Assembly: GCA_019426215.1 (NCBI GenBank)
Contig: WHWC01000148.1
Span: forward strand, 1 to 64,000
DNA length: 64,000 nucleotides
Source of the DNA: Buddleja alternifolia
Taxonomy: Eukaryota; Streptophyta; Magnoliopsida; Lamiales; Scrophulariaceae
Reading direction: 5' to 3'
Part shown: one piece after another, positions 12,601-22,494 of the stretch
How the letters are laid out: the number at the start of each line of letters is the position of its first letter
Numbering within the stretch: the stretch's first letter is position 1
The notes under the pieces: generated by a model
The model's input: the letters and a program-made list of their open reading frames with translations, nothing else
Database searches by the model: none
Told to the model about the DNA's origin: nothing
Translations under genes and position numbers: made by a program

Positions 12601-13550
12601 CCTCCCGAATGAGAGGAAGATTTGTACTCCAAGCTTAGAACCTTTTCCACTAGATCATCTTTCTCCGAGTCCACTTGCATGGATTTCATAAGATTCTGTT
12701 CGAGAGAATTTTCAATTGTATTGTCCTGTAAATACTCAACAATCAAATGGTCAAATGTATCAATTCGATAACACGAGTCATGATCAATAGGATGTTTAAG
12801 GACTTTGTAAACATCAAAGGTAACTTTGTCATCGCCCACATTCAAGGTAAGCTTACCATTAGCAATGTCAATTACCGCCTTACCCGTGGCTAGGAATGGT
12901 CTCCCTAGGATTAATGGTACCTCCACATCTTCTTCCATGTCGAGTACTACGAAATCAACGGGAAAATAAAACTTGTCGACTTGGACAATAACGTCTTCGA
13001 TTATCCCCTTGGGCCTCTTGATCGATCGGTCGGCTAGTTGAAGGCTCATTGAGGTCGGCTTGGGATTTCCAAGGCCTAGCTTTTTAAACAGTGAGTATGG
13101 AAGAAGATTGATGCTGGCCCCCGAGTCACATAACACCTTCTTGAATGATAGGGATCCAATTGTGCATGGGATTGTGAGACTCCCGGGATCTTGGAGCTTA
13201 GTTGGCAATTTATTGAGTAATACGGCGGAGCATTCTTCCGTGAGGCACACCGTCTCATTCTCTTCCCACTTCTGCTTGTTGGAGAGTATGTCCTTGAAGA
13301 ACTTCACATAATTCGGCATTTGGAGAATGGCGTCAATAAACGGAATATTAATTCTCACTTCCCGAAGGATTGCCAAAATTCGAAGAAAGCTCGGATCCAT
13401 CTCCTTTTTCTTCTTTTTGTGAGCATTTGGGAAGGGGAGACGAACTTCGATAGGGGGAGAAAGCGTTGGGTTAGACGGATGAAAACCCACAGAAACAGTA
13501 GGCGGCGCCTGGGCGCGTATATCGGCGCCTAGGCGCCGATCTGTTGGCGC
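9636..13550 (-). CDS. pol: pol of element A: PR-RT-RNaseH-integrase
   Basis: This encodes the replication and integration enzymes. The frame is open for more than 1,280 codons and is in phase with gag across one TAG; the first internal ATG for separate initiation would be at about 13400. Numbered from 13490, the aspartic protease motif DSGAS is at residues 122-126. RT follows at about 420-600 with FMDD at 564-567 in place of the more usual YxDD. RNase H carries D713, E753, D779 and D822. Integrase has an HHCC finger ([14 protein letters not shown] at 961-964) and a DDE triad at D993, D1052 and E1088. The C-terminal part reads [15 protein letters not shown], typical of Athila. No internal stop or frameshift was seen, so the enzyme could be functional if expressed. 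Confidence 0.94.
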   Translation of the reverse strand, partial: APTDRRLGADIRAQAPPTVSVGFHPSNPTLSPPIEVRLPFPNAHKKKKKEMDPSFLRILAILREVRINIPFIDAILQMPNYVKFFKDILSNKQKWEENETVCLTEECSAVLLNKLPTKLQDPGSLTIPCTIGSLSFKKVLCDSGASINLLPYSLFKKLGLGNPKPTSMSLQLADRSIKRPKGIIEDVIVQVDKFYFPVDFVVLDMEEDVEVPLILGRPFLATGKAVIDIANGKLTLNVGDDKVTFDVYKVLKHPIDHDSCYRIDTFDHLIVEYLQDNTIENSLEQNLMKSMQVDSEKDDLVEKVLSLEYKSSSHSGGFIKVDRSLSGSPRPSIEEPPSLELKPLPSHLKYVYLNDDETLPLIISSSLSGSQEEQLMTVLRSHKRAFGWKLADIKGISPAICMHKILMEDSTKPTRQPQRRSNPQIQEVVKKEVIKLLDSGIIYPISDSAWVSPTQVVPKKGGITVIENANNELIPTRIISGWRVCIDYRKLNDATRKDHFPLPFIDQMLERLAGHDFYCFLDGYSGYNQIAIDPEDQEKTTFTCPYGTFAYRRMPFGLCNAPATFQRCMMAIFHDMVEDFLEIFMDDFSVFGTTFDICLAHLNVVLKRCEETNLVLNWEKCHLMVREGIVLGHKISQKGIEVDQAKIEVIEKLPPPTSVKAVRSFLGHAGFYRRFILNFSKIAKPLSNLLVKDAPFDFNSSCMQAFLDLKERLVSAPIMSSPDWSLPFELMCDASDTAVGAVLGQRKEKVFRTIYYASKTLNDAQLNYATTEKELLAIVFAFDKFHSYLVLNKVIVYTDHSALKYLLAKKDAKPRLLRWILLLQEFDLEIKDKKGTENVVADHLSRLELVNDPLDETPIREEFPDEHLLAISEKISPWYANFANYIVTGRLPPDITFHQKKKFLSDVKQYLWDEPFLFKVCADGLIRRCIPETDVHAILSHCHDMAVGGHFGPSKTVAKILQSGFFWPTLVKDAHHYVKSCDRCQRMGNISKHHETPLNSMLECELFDVWGVDFMGPFPSSCSNKYILVAVDYVSKWVEAVALPTNDARVVTRFLKKHIFTRFGTPRAIISDGGTHFCNRQFELLLTKYGVKHKISTPYHPQTSGQVEVSNREIKRILEKTVNASRKDWSLKLDDALWAYRTAYKTPIGMSPYRLVFGKTCHLPVELEHRAYWAIKFLNFDSQSVGTQRLLQLNELEEWRHLAYENAKLYKERTKMWHDKHILPREFHKGERVLLYNSRLRLFPGKLKSRWSGPFLISQVYPSGAVELTTDKGHTFLVNAQRLKPYLGMDGPRDKESFILADPS

Positions 13551-13770
13551 CTAGGCGCCGATCTCTGGGCGCTCGGGCGCGGGATGCAGAACATATGCAT
13601 CTGGCAGGTTTGTGGGTGGCGCCTGGGCGCGTATATTGGCGCCTAGGCGCGTATCTGTAGGCGCTTGGGCGTGCAGGTCGGGGCGCTCGGGCGCGGGAAA
13701 CAGAGAATTTTGTCCAGAACAGGGTAGATCAGGCGCCTGGGCGTGCATGTCGGGGCGCTCGGGCGCGGAT
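13502..13770. repeat. Cluster of GC-rich palindromes at the gag-pol junction, element A
   Basis: At least ten copies or variants of a palindromic unit lie here, with exact GGCGCCTAGGCGCC at 13524-13537 and 13546-13559. Variants are GCGCCTGGGCGC and GCGCTCGGGCGC. In the gag frame they encode APERP and AQAP units; the last gag copy carries the TAG that ends gag. The same unit recurs in the LTRs and in 9160-9430. Confidence 0.9.
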
Positions 13771-15136
13771 GTACTGGCAGTGTCATTCTCCAATTGTTTG
13801 CCACTTCTCAAGGCTATGGCATTGCATTGGGCCTTCGGGTTCTTTTCCGTGTCGCTTGGGAGAGTCCCCGGGGCTCTACCGTTAACCGCATTAGAAAGTT
13901 GCCCTACTTGTGTTCGTAAATCCTTCATCTCCATACACATATCCTTTATCATACTCCGAAGTTCGTTGAAAGATGTATCGGACTTTTTCATGTGAGCATC
14001 TAGTTTCTCATCGATTGTGGGAGGTCGCATTTGCACTTGACCTTGACCTTGTCCATTGAAATTGCCTTGCCTCGGGGTGGGTTATTGAAGGGTGGTCGTG
14101 GAGCTTGATAGATCCCCGGTTGATAGATCCCCGGTTGTGCGTTCTGTGCGGGGTTGGGCCTTTTTGGAAAATTCTCGGGTATATGAAAGTTCACCCGAGG
14201 TTTATTTTGATTCCCCACATAATTAACATTTCCAACCTCCGGTTCCAAGACTACTACTTCCTCAATACAAGCAACCTTTTTAGAGGATGAGGCCTCTTCA
14301 TCGTCGGGGTAAAGCTCGTCTTCTCGGGCCAACTGTTCGACTTTGTCCCATACACTTTGACAGTCTAACCCAAGGAGATCTCCTCCCGCACCCGCGTTGA
14401 GTCTATGCCGAATACGTGACCTAACCCCATCATAGAAATGGAGTACTTGTTCATTCAACCCAAAATTATGATCGGGACATTTACGGAGCATGCCCTTATA
14501 TCTAGCCCAAGCCTCGGCTAAAGATTCATTGCTCCTTTGCCTAAACCCTTTTATATTACTCCGTAGCTCATTGATTTTTGAGGGTGGAAAGAATTTATTT
14601 AAAAAGGCATCGACCAACTCACTCCATGTTGTAATAGATTGTGGAGGTAAGGATTTGTACCATGTTGTCGCCCTATCCTTCAATGAGAAATGGAAGACTC
14701 TTAGACGAATCGCATCAAGATCACGTGGGTGATATTGAATGGTCACAAGAGCCTCATCTATGGTTTCCAAATGAGCGTGTGGTGATTCGTGCTGTTCTCC
14801 ATAGAAAGGATCTCCTTGCACCATATTAAAAATGTGAGCCGGAATGTGGTAGTTTGGTGTGAAGAAATTAGGTACGACTACGGGCCCCGGAATGGCATGG
14901 ACCCTAGGTGGTAAGCTACCCCGAACCGACGGGAGTTGTGGAGGAGGTACCGCTTGCATGGCTTGTAGAACACCTTGTAACCACTCCCTAGTTTCCGGTG
15001 AGTTCATGTCCGGCAAATTTCCATTTGGGTTTTGGTTGAGATTATTGGCCATTTCTCTTGCTCGCCTACTAGTCCTAAGAACTCGTTCAATTTCGGGCTC
15101 CAACTCGTATAGAGGCTTGTTTGAGGAGCGGGTCAT
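13551..15136 (-). CDS. gag: gag of element A (one frameshift)
   Basis: This encodes the capsid/nucleocapsid polyprotein of an Athila-like element. I chose the ATG at 15136 (MTRSSNKPLYELEPEIERVL), since it matches the start of the gag in element C. The retrotransposon gag domain covers roughly residues 95-260 and contains AIRLRVFHFSLKDRATTWYK and FLNKFFPPSKINELR. The frame is broken near 14074-14077, where a run of four C on the coding strand appears to lack one base; coding resumes in another frame from about 14075 to 13551. That second part has an IDEKLDAHMKKSDTSFNELR coiled segment, then a Pro-rich tail with APERPD-HAQAP units encoded by the palindromic motif. No CCHC zinc knuckle is visible. 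It stops at an amber codon and is in frame with pol. Confidence 0.88.
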
Positions 15137-15276
15137 GCACCTCAAGAACCTAACAATTAAATACAAGAACAAAATTAGACTAATCACGAAAAAAAAAGAA
15201 AATCAAGAAATAAACGAAAACTAAGAATTATAAAAAATGTAAACGAAAATAAAAAAAAAAAACTAAAATAAACAAG

Positions 15277-15294
15277 TCCCCGGCAACGGCGCCA
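15277..15294 (-). other. Primer binding site, tRNA-Asp type, element A
   Basis: The minus strand reads TGGCGCCGTTGCCGGGGA, which would pair with the 3' end of plant tRNA-Asp. It is separated from the LTR by the six-base spacer AGTTTT, the same spacer seen in elements B and C. Confidence 0.92.
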
Positions 15295-15300
15295 AAAACT

Positions 15301-16973
15301 TGACACGCTAAAAGATAACGTGCTATAATAGCAAGTGCACTAGACGTGTGTAGTAATAAGTGGACAAAAAGTCCGGGTTGTCGAATCACAAGGACTTGAA
15401 TTCTAGTTAATGATTTTCGATAAAAGATAAGACAATTAAAGTAAAGTGCAAGAAAAAGATTAAACAAACGAAGAACCAAAGAGAAACGTACTATAGATTT
15501 AATCTCACGTATGATAAAATGACTAAGGCACATGCTACAACCGAATCTACTCGTCAATATATATGAGCTACTCTTCGAATTATTAGACTCCTATTGCTTT
15601 GGTGGAAACTCCTAAATTAACTATTACCCGATGTCTCGGCACATAATAATCCTATGATTAATTGACGGTTCTCTAAATATGTCTATCCGAGAATCTAATC
15701 AAAAATCACGCATTAACGTTCTAGAGCTTCCCCGAATGAATCCGGCTAACAACACCCGGGAATCTTTACCTATTTCTAGGGCAATCCCTCATTTATTTCG
15801 GATGATGTGTTAATTCTCTTGCACCCTAATCTATTTTCTCTCGAACAACTAGATTAGGCAAGATAGCAAGCATATGGTGATCAAACACATGATTGGAATA
15901 AAAGCATAGAATTAACACACAAAGCAATAGGAGAATTAATACAAAGAGCAACTTCACATATATTGATTCATAAATTTGGCCTTCACATGGCCTTAGTTCT
16001 ACAATATTAGCCTCTCATCAAAGCCTTAAGAAAATCTAATACAAACATATACATACTCATGGAAATAAACATGTAAATGCAAATAATTAAAACTCTATCA
16101 ATTGATTGATGATGGATCTTTGCTCTCTTGATCTTCAATCCTTAGCTCCTCTCTCTTTGTTCCCCTCCAAAAGTGATGAAGAAATGGTGATGAATGATGA
16201 TGAGTGAAAAGTGATGGCCAAAATGCCTCTCTCTCTCTCTCTCCTCCAAGATGTCTCGGTCAATTGTGCTCCAAAATCCTTAAGAAGACCACCACCAATC
16301 AGCTCCTCATGTGTGCCCCCCCCCCCTAGTGTGTCCTCCACTACTCTTAAAGTGAGTAGTATAAAATTCCCTAAAGTAGATCTATTAAGAAACATACTTA
16401 TGACATCCCTCTCATACATGTGATGACCTCTTGGCTTTAAATGTTCCATTCCCCCATCAAATGATGATCTTTTGGCTGAAGGAATCAAATCTCGGATGTG
16501 GCCACGCCTAGGCGCGGGAATTATGGCGCTCAGGCGCCGTCAGCAGAATGTTGGGAGTATTTGCCTCTGTCTGGCGCAGTAATTGTATTTCCTTCATAAC
16601 TCTCTCCACAAAACTCCGATTTGGATGATTCAAGTCCTCATTTGAAGCTAACACATAGTTCTACAACTTTGTAGAAGGAAACTTCATCCAATTCGGTCTC
16701 TAAATATACGGAAATAGCGCTCGAACGTGGAAAGTGGTGTAGATACGGCGCCCGGGCGTGGGCAAGATGGCGCCTAGGCGTAGGGGTGCATAGCAAGTTG
16801 GCCTAAACTTGTTTTATACGTCATTTTTCATCCCGTTCTTTGATTGTATCCATTTAAGACCTGAAATCACTTAATGCACGAATTAAACGCACATGTGGCA
16901 AGAATCAAGCGATAAATGAACCTAAGACATACACGCAAAGGGGCTTAAAAACACGTAAAAATGCCTCTTATCA
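15301..16973 (-). repeat. Element A 5' LTR
   Basis: This 1.67-kb LTR drives leftward transcription. It carries the palindromic motif at 16505-16538 and 16747-16780. TATA-like candidates on the minus strand lie downstream of these, TTTAAA near 16437-16442 and TTTATACTA near 16358-16366; neither is certain. The LTR ends at 15301, six bases before the PBS. Confidence 0.92.
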
Positions 16974-17207
16974 ACACCTCCACACTTATCAATTGATCGT
17001 CCTCGAGCAATAAGAGTTTTAAGATAAGGAAACATCATCAATCAAAGAGAGAAACAAAAAGAAAACTACCTAACTCACTTTCGTGGAGTAAACGGTTGCA
17101 TTTAGCGAATGCAACAAGCCTTTGAACCTTTTAGTTACCTCAAAGGACGAGTTATAGTCTCGTGAGGGTTTGCAGACGATATACCCACGTAAAAATGCCT
17201 CTTATCA
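16974..17207 (-). repeat. Extra copy of element A 3' internal end plus LTR tip
   Basis: Between the full 5' LTR and the target duplication lie about 215 bases that duplicate the internal sequence next to the 3' LTR (5617-5831, including the G-rich tract), then about 20 bases of LTR terminus. The junction near 17187-17190 shows the microhomology CAC shared by the LTR and the internal region. It lies inside the ATAAT duplication, so it belongs to the inserted DNA or arose within it. Confidence 0.85.
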
Positions 17208-17212
17208 ATAAT

Positions 17213-17352
17213 GAAAAAAGGGGTATTTTAGTCAATTTTCATCCATTTTAACCTGTAAAAAACCCTAAAATACATCCCACTTCGCACAAATCGCGAGTGA
17301 ATGCTACCTTCCGTTAGTTTCTAATGGATAGGGGTTTTCGTGCAGGGTTTTC
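17213..17352. other. Interior of the TIR element, right part
   Basis: About 140 bases between the ATAAT duplication of element A and the right inverted repeat. It is AT-rich with no coding frame, and joins directly to 3952 when element A is removed. Confidence 0.6.
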
Positions 17353-17444
17353 GATAACAGAGGGGTATATTAGGCTATTTTTTTAACACAGGTGGGTTTC
17401 GTGCATATTTCATATTTCACAGGGGTATGTTATGCAATTTTCCC
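17353..17444 (-). repeat. Right terminal inverted repeat
   Basis: Mirror copy of 2995-3085, ending in CAATTTTCCC before the TTAA target at 17445-17448. Confidence 0.8.
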
Positions 17445-17472
17445 TTAAGTGAATTCCCCCTAAATTATATAC

Positions 17473-18086
17473 CTATAAAATGTGATGCTTTATGATTTTA
17501 GCGTTTAAATCGATCATACCTAATTCACTTCTCAAAGTGAGAAAACGTTGTTCGTTGAGCGCTTTGGTGATGATATCTGCCAGTTGTTTGTCAGTACCAA
17601 TGAAATGCAAGGAGATATCTTTCTTTTGAACATGGTCACGCAAGAAATGGTATCGGATGTCAATGTGTTTAGTTCTAGAATGAAGAACTGGGTTTTGGGT
17701 CATAGCTAAAGCGCTTTGGTTATCACAATGGATTAGGGTGGGACCTAAGATTGTTCCATAATCTCTAAGTTGTTGCCTCATCCAAAGGATTTGTGCACAA
17801 CAGCTTCCAACGGCTACATATTCTGCTTCAGCGGTAGAAGTCGCTATGGATTGTTGTTTCTTACTATGCCACGAAATCAATCTATCACCTAGAAATTGAC
17901 GTGTACCACTAGTACTTTTTCTATCTATTTTGCATTATTGCAAAATCTGCATCAGAATAACTAATTAGTTCAAAAGGAGAGTCCCTTGGATACCACAAGC
18001 CCACATTTTGTGTGCCTTTTAGGTATTTAAGGATTCTCTTGGTAGCATTTAAGTGTGATTCTCTAGGGTCAGCTTGAAAGCTTGCA
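17473..18086 (-). pseudogene. pol: Sirevirus pol, RNase H part
   Basis: Continuation of the RT/RNase H frame after element B: FQADPRESHLNATKRILKYL and ISYSDADFAI lead into the RNase H end (STAEAEYVAVGSCCAQILWM, RTKHIDIRYHFLRDHV). One short break occurs near 17935-17880. The stop at 17473 is about 25 bases from the TIR element. The TGCA shared at the two insertion edges is the target duplication of element B. Confidence 0.85.
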
Positions 18087-18477
18087 TGATAAGTTCACAT
18101 TTTACAGCATTTTATGCCCCATTTTAATACGATTTGATCGTTACTTTGATCACTTTTTATCCCTCATAATGCTTTGATTGGTATAGATTTTTTTTTGTAG
18201 AATACAAGTTAATTTACGCATGAAAGATGAGAAAGGAGATTCAAATTGAGCTTGAAATTGAAGAAAGAAACAAAATGAGATAGTTGACCAAAGATTTTAC
18301 ATAATGCTCATATAAAAACGCGATTTTCGTCCCTTTTCCAGCCGACTCAGACTAAGGTTTCTTCTTCACTATTGTAGACCGTTGTCTTAGCTTCACGTAG
18401 CAATTTGAATCACCTCAATCCGACATCGGTAGAGAAAGTTATGCATATTTTACCAAAACTGTACGGAGCAGCAGGGG

Positions 18478-18564
18478 AACGCCGCGGCGTTCATCACCAA
18501 CGCCGCGGCGTTCGGAGGCAGAATGTTGATCACCGCGGCGTTCAACCATCAACGCCACGGCGTT
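18478..18564. repeat. Palindrome cluster in element B 5' LTR
   Basis: AACGCCGCGGCGTT is exact at 18478-18491 and 18499-18512. Truncated or one-base variants lie at 18529-18542 and 18551-18564. The cluster ends about 20 bases upstream of the TATA box. The same four units are in the 3' LTR at 22884-22970. Confidence 0.92.
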
Positions 18565-18582
18565 AAAAGCGGCGAACTTGGC

Positions 18583-18592
18583 CTATAAATAG
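18583..18592 (+). promoter_or_regulatory. TATA box of element B 5' LTR
   Basis: CTATAAATAG, just after the palindrome cluster; a strong match to the plant TATA consensus. The matching segment is deleted from the 3' LTR. Confidence 0.75.
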
Positions 18593-19485
18593 ACCATCAG
18601 GTCATTTGGACGAAAAGATGCCCAAAACACACCCTAGACTCCTTACATATCAGCCACCACCCAAGGAAGCTTGAAGGGGATCATCATCCTCATCCTCATC
18701 ATCCTAATCATCATCAATTTCATCATCAAAGCTTGGATTCACACTTTGTAATAGGGAGTAATTCAACTCTTTCTCTTTGATTAGTTATCAACTATGTCTT
18801 ATAGAATTGTTGAATCATTTGTTATTGTAAGTATGAGCTAAGCATTTTTTTGATTGGGTTATGTGAATGCTTTGTGAAGTTTTGTGTTTAATGAATCATT
18901 AATTTCCGGATTTATTACATTCTTGTTACATGTTTGATTTTGTGCTTAATCAATCATCATAACGTAACAATTGACTAGAGATAGAATCGATTGCGTTGTG
19001 TGGCTTTTTGTGATAAGATGACCCGATTGAATGTAGGATCTTCGTAAACAAGGAATTCCTTTGATGCATGTTAGTTAATTCAATCTTCACTATAGAGATA
19101 TAGGAAGTTGTTAACTAGTATAGGCTTGTTATTTCAAGAGATTGAATAATAAATACATTAGGGGGTTTCGCCATAACAAGAACGTTCTAAGAATCCGAAT
19201 AATTGAGAGTTCATGAACATAGAATAGAACATAGTAGGATCATAACCCAATCACCTCTTTCCATTCGATTTATTATCTTGTTTATCACATAGTTGTCTTT
19301 GATTATTTTCATAGTATAACCAACCATCATCTTTTAATTTGATTTAGCTTAGAGTTAGATAATATAGCAATTACGAGCATTGAATCCAATTGTCCCTGTG
19401 GAGACGATACACCCCGGGCAAAATAGTCCACTTTATTAGTTTGCACGACCTAGTATACTTGCTAGGATTTCGCGTGTCAAGTTTT

Positions 19486-19503
19486 TGGCGCCGTTGCCGG
19501 GGA
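19486..19503 (+). other. Primer binding site, tRNA-Asp type, element B
   Basis: TGGCGCCGTTGCCGGGGA, six bases (AGTTTT) after the LTR end; identical in sequence and spacing to element A. Confidence 0.92.
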
Positions 19504-19658
19504 CAATTGCGTTATTTGATATTGTAATTCACTTATCTTTTCTAAGACTAAGTTGCTGTTTTTCAAGTTGCAGTTTTTGTTTTTTTATTAAGTTGCTGTT
19601 ATTTTTTTTTTAGTTGTTGTTTTGTTATGTTTATTTTTTATTTTTTATTCTTGAATAG

Positions 19659-20784
19659 ATGAGCATCAATGACTTTTATTGGTCAAAACAAGGATGGGAT
19701 GAAGGTGCCGAATACGGGAGTCGAGTGCAAGATTTATGTTCGTGGTGTGGAGACGCTCATCCTAGCGATTATTGTCAACACGGATGGAGAAGTCAGCAAG
19801 ACTTGCCATTGAGTTATTATGTTATGAGAGATCACAAGCATACCTGCAACAAGATAGGTCCCCTTTCTAATGCTAGGAGAATTTGAATCGGATAACTTTC
19901 AGAACCATGGGGATTATCAGCAAAAATGTGATAGGGACCCAAGTTTTGAGGAGTTGATGATCCAATGGATGAAGTCGAACGATGAGCGGATGAAGTCGAA
20001 CGATGAGCGGTCTCAAAATCTCGAAGCATCTATAATGGAATTGCAAACACAACTCAACCAACTTTCCAACTTATTGGCAGAGAGATCATCAGACACTTCT
20101 CAGAGTGGCACAGAGGAGAATGATGAGGTATCTGATACAGAAGTTGAACAAGTTGTTGATTCGACACCACATTGTCTACAACCCATTGCTACACCAGCAC
20201 TGCCTTCAGAATCTATGTGTGGTGAAGTAGATACAACATCACTGGAGCACCTTCAATTCAGCATAGGGATCCCAAAATCCACTCCATCAAATGACCAAGA
20301 AAAAGCATTAGAAATATTCAAGAACCCAACGCCACCTACCATCATATCTCTTGATTTCTTAAAAATGTGCATCAATAACCAGAGAGCTAGAGTGGTGGAG
20401 GTTGAAGACAAAGTTTACAACTTTAGTGGCCCGTTCGAGGCATACACTAAGAACCCAAGTGATACTACGGTTGAGAATGAGGAGATCCGAAGATATACAA
20501 GTCACTGGGATATATCACCACTAAAGTTGTCAGAATCAAGTCTCAGGGAGTTAGGCCTGGCCACATACTTATTAAAACCATCAATGGAAAACTCCCCATC
20601 TTTAAAATTCACTTTTAGTTATTTACAATTTTATTACATTTTTATAAAAGTGAATCTGAGCTCATATCTTAGTTTTTCAGGATTTGTGAATGTGATGGGA
20701 AATGAGAAGCCTTTACGCAATTGGAAAAAGTACAAAAAGGCTCATCTGTACAAAGTTGGCATTGCTCCTTATGATCTACCATGA
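19659..20784 (+). pseudogene. gag-like region of element B
   Basis: Two overlapping frames. The first (19659-19886) contains a CCHC-like knuckle, CSWCGDAHPSDYC, with spacing CX2CX3HX4C, similar to the tail of Athila gag. The second (19870-20784, 304 residues) begins with a coiled region holding a duplicated MKSNDER unit from a 21-bp tandem repeat, then LEASIMELQTQLNQLSNLLAER, which resembles the GQLAN-type helix near the end of Athila gag. The remaining ~200 residues match nothing I recognise. The capsid domain seen in A and C is missing. A frameshift between the two parts is likely. Residues from about 250 look like translated AT-rich noncoding sequence before a last block (GNEKPLRNWKKYKKAHLYKV). 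Confidence 0.55.
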
Positions 20785-20796
20785 GCAGTGCAAAGG

Positions 20797-20841
20797 AGTC
20801 GAGCTACCGACTTTAAACAAGCGCTTCGTGGGAGGCAAGCC
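20797..20841 (+). promoter_or_regulatory. Conserved post-coding motif, element B
   Basis: GTCGAGCTACCGACTTTAAA followed by CAAGCGCTTCGTGGGAGGCA, then a T-rich tract. It aligns with 9622-9575 (minus) in element A and 61219-61262 in element C, although the coding parts of B differ. Confidence 0.75.
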
Positions 20842-22494
20842 ACGTTTTACATGCTTTCTTTTATTTTCGTTATTTTTTTTTGTTTTGTTTCTTTTGTTTT
20901 AAGTGTTCTAAGTTGTTTTGATGATGCTTTTTGTCTCTTCTTGTTTTTCTAACTTCACAGCTGGCTAGGCATTATTGTCAGACTCTTCGCCTTGTTGCTC
21001 TTTCGCTTTTTGGACATCACTTAGCTTCAAACATCAGGGACGTCTTTCCTTCCTTTACTTTACATTTGTATGTTCGCTCATTGCGGACAATGTGCTAGAT
21101 TAGTTGGGGGGTGGGGTAGACGTCCTAATTTTATTGTGATGTGGTGATATGGTGTAACTTGTACTCATTTGTTAAGTTTCATGCTTGATTTTGGATTAGA
21201 AAACTGTGATAGTCAATGATTTCATATTCATGATTTGTTATACTTTTGCTTGGAGCATGATTCGTTTGAGTATCTCTACTTCATCTAAGATGAAATCATT
21301 TGTCGTATTTTATATGTGAAAGCCTTTTTAGCTATGCTTATGTGAATTGTTGAGGATTTAAAGCATTGAGATTTCAACTTTGTCAACTTTGAAGTGTGTG
21401 TTGAGTGTGCGAAGTCATGAAATGATTTAGGCCATCTTTCATTTTCTTTAACCTTACAATTGGCCTTCACGATATTACATAATCTCTAGACCTTATTTTG
21501 AGCCGTATTGATAAGAATGGAGTGTGTTTAGCACACTAAAAACCACCATTCGATTTTCTTTCGCAAGCCACACCAACCACCCTTTAACCTAAAAGAAAGA
21601 AAAACAAAGTCTATTTCCAAGTAAGAGAGCATATAACTTCATATCATTTGGCTTTAATTTGGGTTTATGCTTTGTTTTGGGTGTCGAATCTCATGGATTA
21701 ATGGGTTAAAAGGTGTGTTTGTTCTTGATGATTTTGAGAAATTTTGAGGTCTTGAGTTTATGTGAAATAAAGAGAGGAAAATAAAATGTTGTAAGTTGGC
21801 TAAAGAGTCGAGAGATTGGAAGTTACCGAAAAATATATTATGTGAGCTCTCTCTCGACTTGGCTACGAACTGAGCTTCAATGTGATTTATTTGGTTTGGG
21901 AATCATTTTTCCACCCCTAGCATCAAAAGAAACAAGTTTTGGGGTTATGAGTTCAAGGGAAAAAGAAATCAAAAAGCTATAAGTGGCGAGATGTGGAGAT
22001 TTATTCGGTTGATAAGTGAGTCTTTAGCTCAATGATATTGAGTTGTATTCTTTCTTGAGTTTAGTCACTTTATCCACATATTCCCGTCCAAGCCATTACC
22101 TAACCTTACGTTACAAGCCAAAAAGACCTTTTGATCTTGACTTTCACATTTCATGCACACCGATAGGTTAACAAAGTTTTGAAGTGTTTTAATGTTTTTA
22201 TTATCTAATAAGTTTGAATAATCTTGTTTAAAGTGTGCTCTTGGCATAAAAATGGATATGGAGTTCATGATTTTGAGATGGAATCGAAGATGTTTTGGAG
22301 GCTTTCAAATTGTTAAGTGTTCTAGGTAAAGTATAGCTTGTCATAATCAATTTCGAGGGTTTAATTCTTGTATGTGCTTGATTTTTGAGACATGAAACAT
22401 TTCAAGATCCCAAACTAAGTTGTAAAATCTGAACTTATGAACACTTGTTCGCCATTTATTGATCGAGACGACCATAGCCTAGTTGGGGGGTAGT
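20842..22494 (+). other. 3' noncoding region of element B
   Basis: AT-rich with no coding frame. A hairpin CATTG-CGGA-CAATG at 21079-21092 is followed 12-13 bases later by GGGGGGTGGGG (21106-21116), the same layout as in element A. The tract AGTTGGGGGGTAGT at 22481-22494 abuts the 3' LTR and is the probable polypurine primer. Confidence 0.6.

Larger units (their letters stand above)
3953..17207 (-). mobile_element. Athila-like Ty3/gypsy retrotransposon, element A
   Basis: An LTR element transcribed leftward, flanked by the 5-bp duplication ATAAT (3948-3952 and 17208-17212). In element order it has 5' LTR 16973-15301, Asp-tRNA PBS, gag, protease-RT-RNaseH-integrase, a conserved noncoding motif, a GC-rich 50-bp tandem array, a third ORF, a G-rich tract and the 3' LTR 5616-3953. 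The LTRs differ at only a small number of sites, so this is a recent insertion. The gag style, the integrase tail with HRAYWAIK, the tRNA-Asp primer and the third ORF point to the Athila lineage. Visible defects are one frameshift in gag, one in ORF3 and an amber codon at the gag-pol boundary. The right end carries an internal rearrangement, described separately. Confidence 0.93.
2995..17444. mobile_element. Non-autonomous TIR DNA transposon, split by Athila-like A
   Basis: The ends are inverted copies of each other: 2995-3085 and 17353-17444 match over about 90 bases, starting GGGAAAATTGCATAACATAC. Both ends are flanked by TTAA (2991-2994 and 17445-17448). Without the nested retrotransposon the element would be about 1.2 kb, too small for a transposase, and no transposase-like frame is visible. 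Because TTAA is its own reverse complement, the same data also fit a 2-bp TA duplication with the TIR starting one base earlier. A Mutator-like origin is possible from the long TIR, but no 9-bp duplication was found. It inserted about 25 bases past the Sirevirus pol stop. Confidence 0.75.
18087..19479 (+). repeat. Element B 5' LTR
   Basis: TGATAAG...GTGTCA, 1.39 kb. It includes four palindromic units at 18478-18564 and a TATA box at 18583. The 3' LTR lacks the TATA segment. The terminal sequences resemble those of element A, which also reads TGATAAG...GTGTCA. Confidence 0.9.

Noticed and set aside
20610..20690. Possible retained intron in the element B ORF (AT-rich, ends TTTTTCAG)
   Set aside because: The acceptor-like end is there but I could not find a convincing donor, so I did not annotate an intron.
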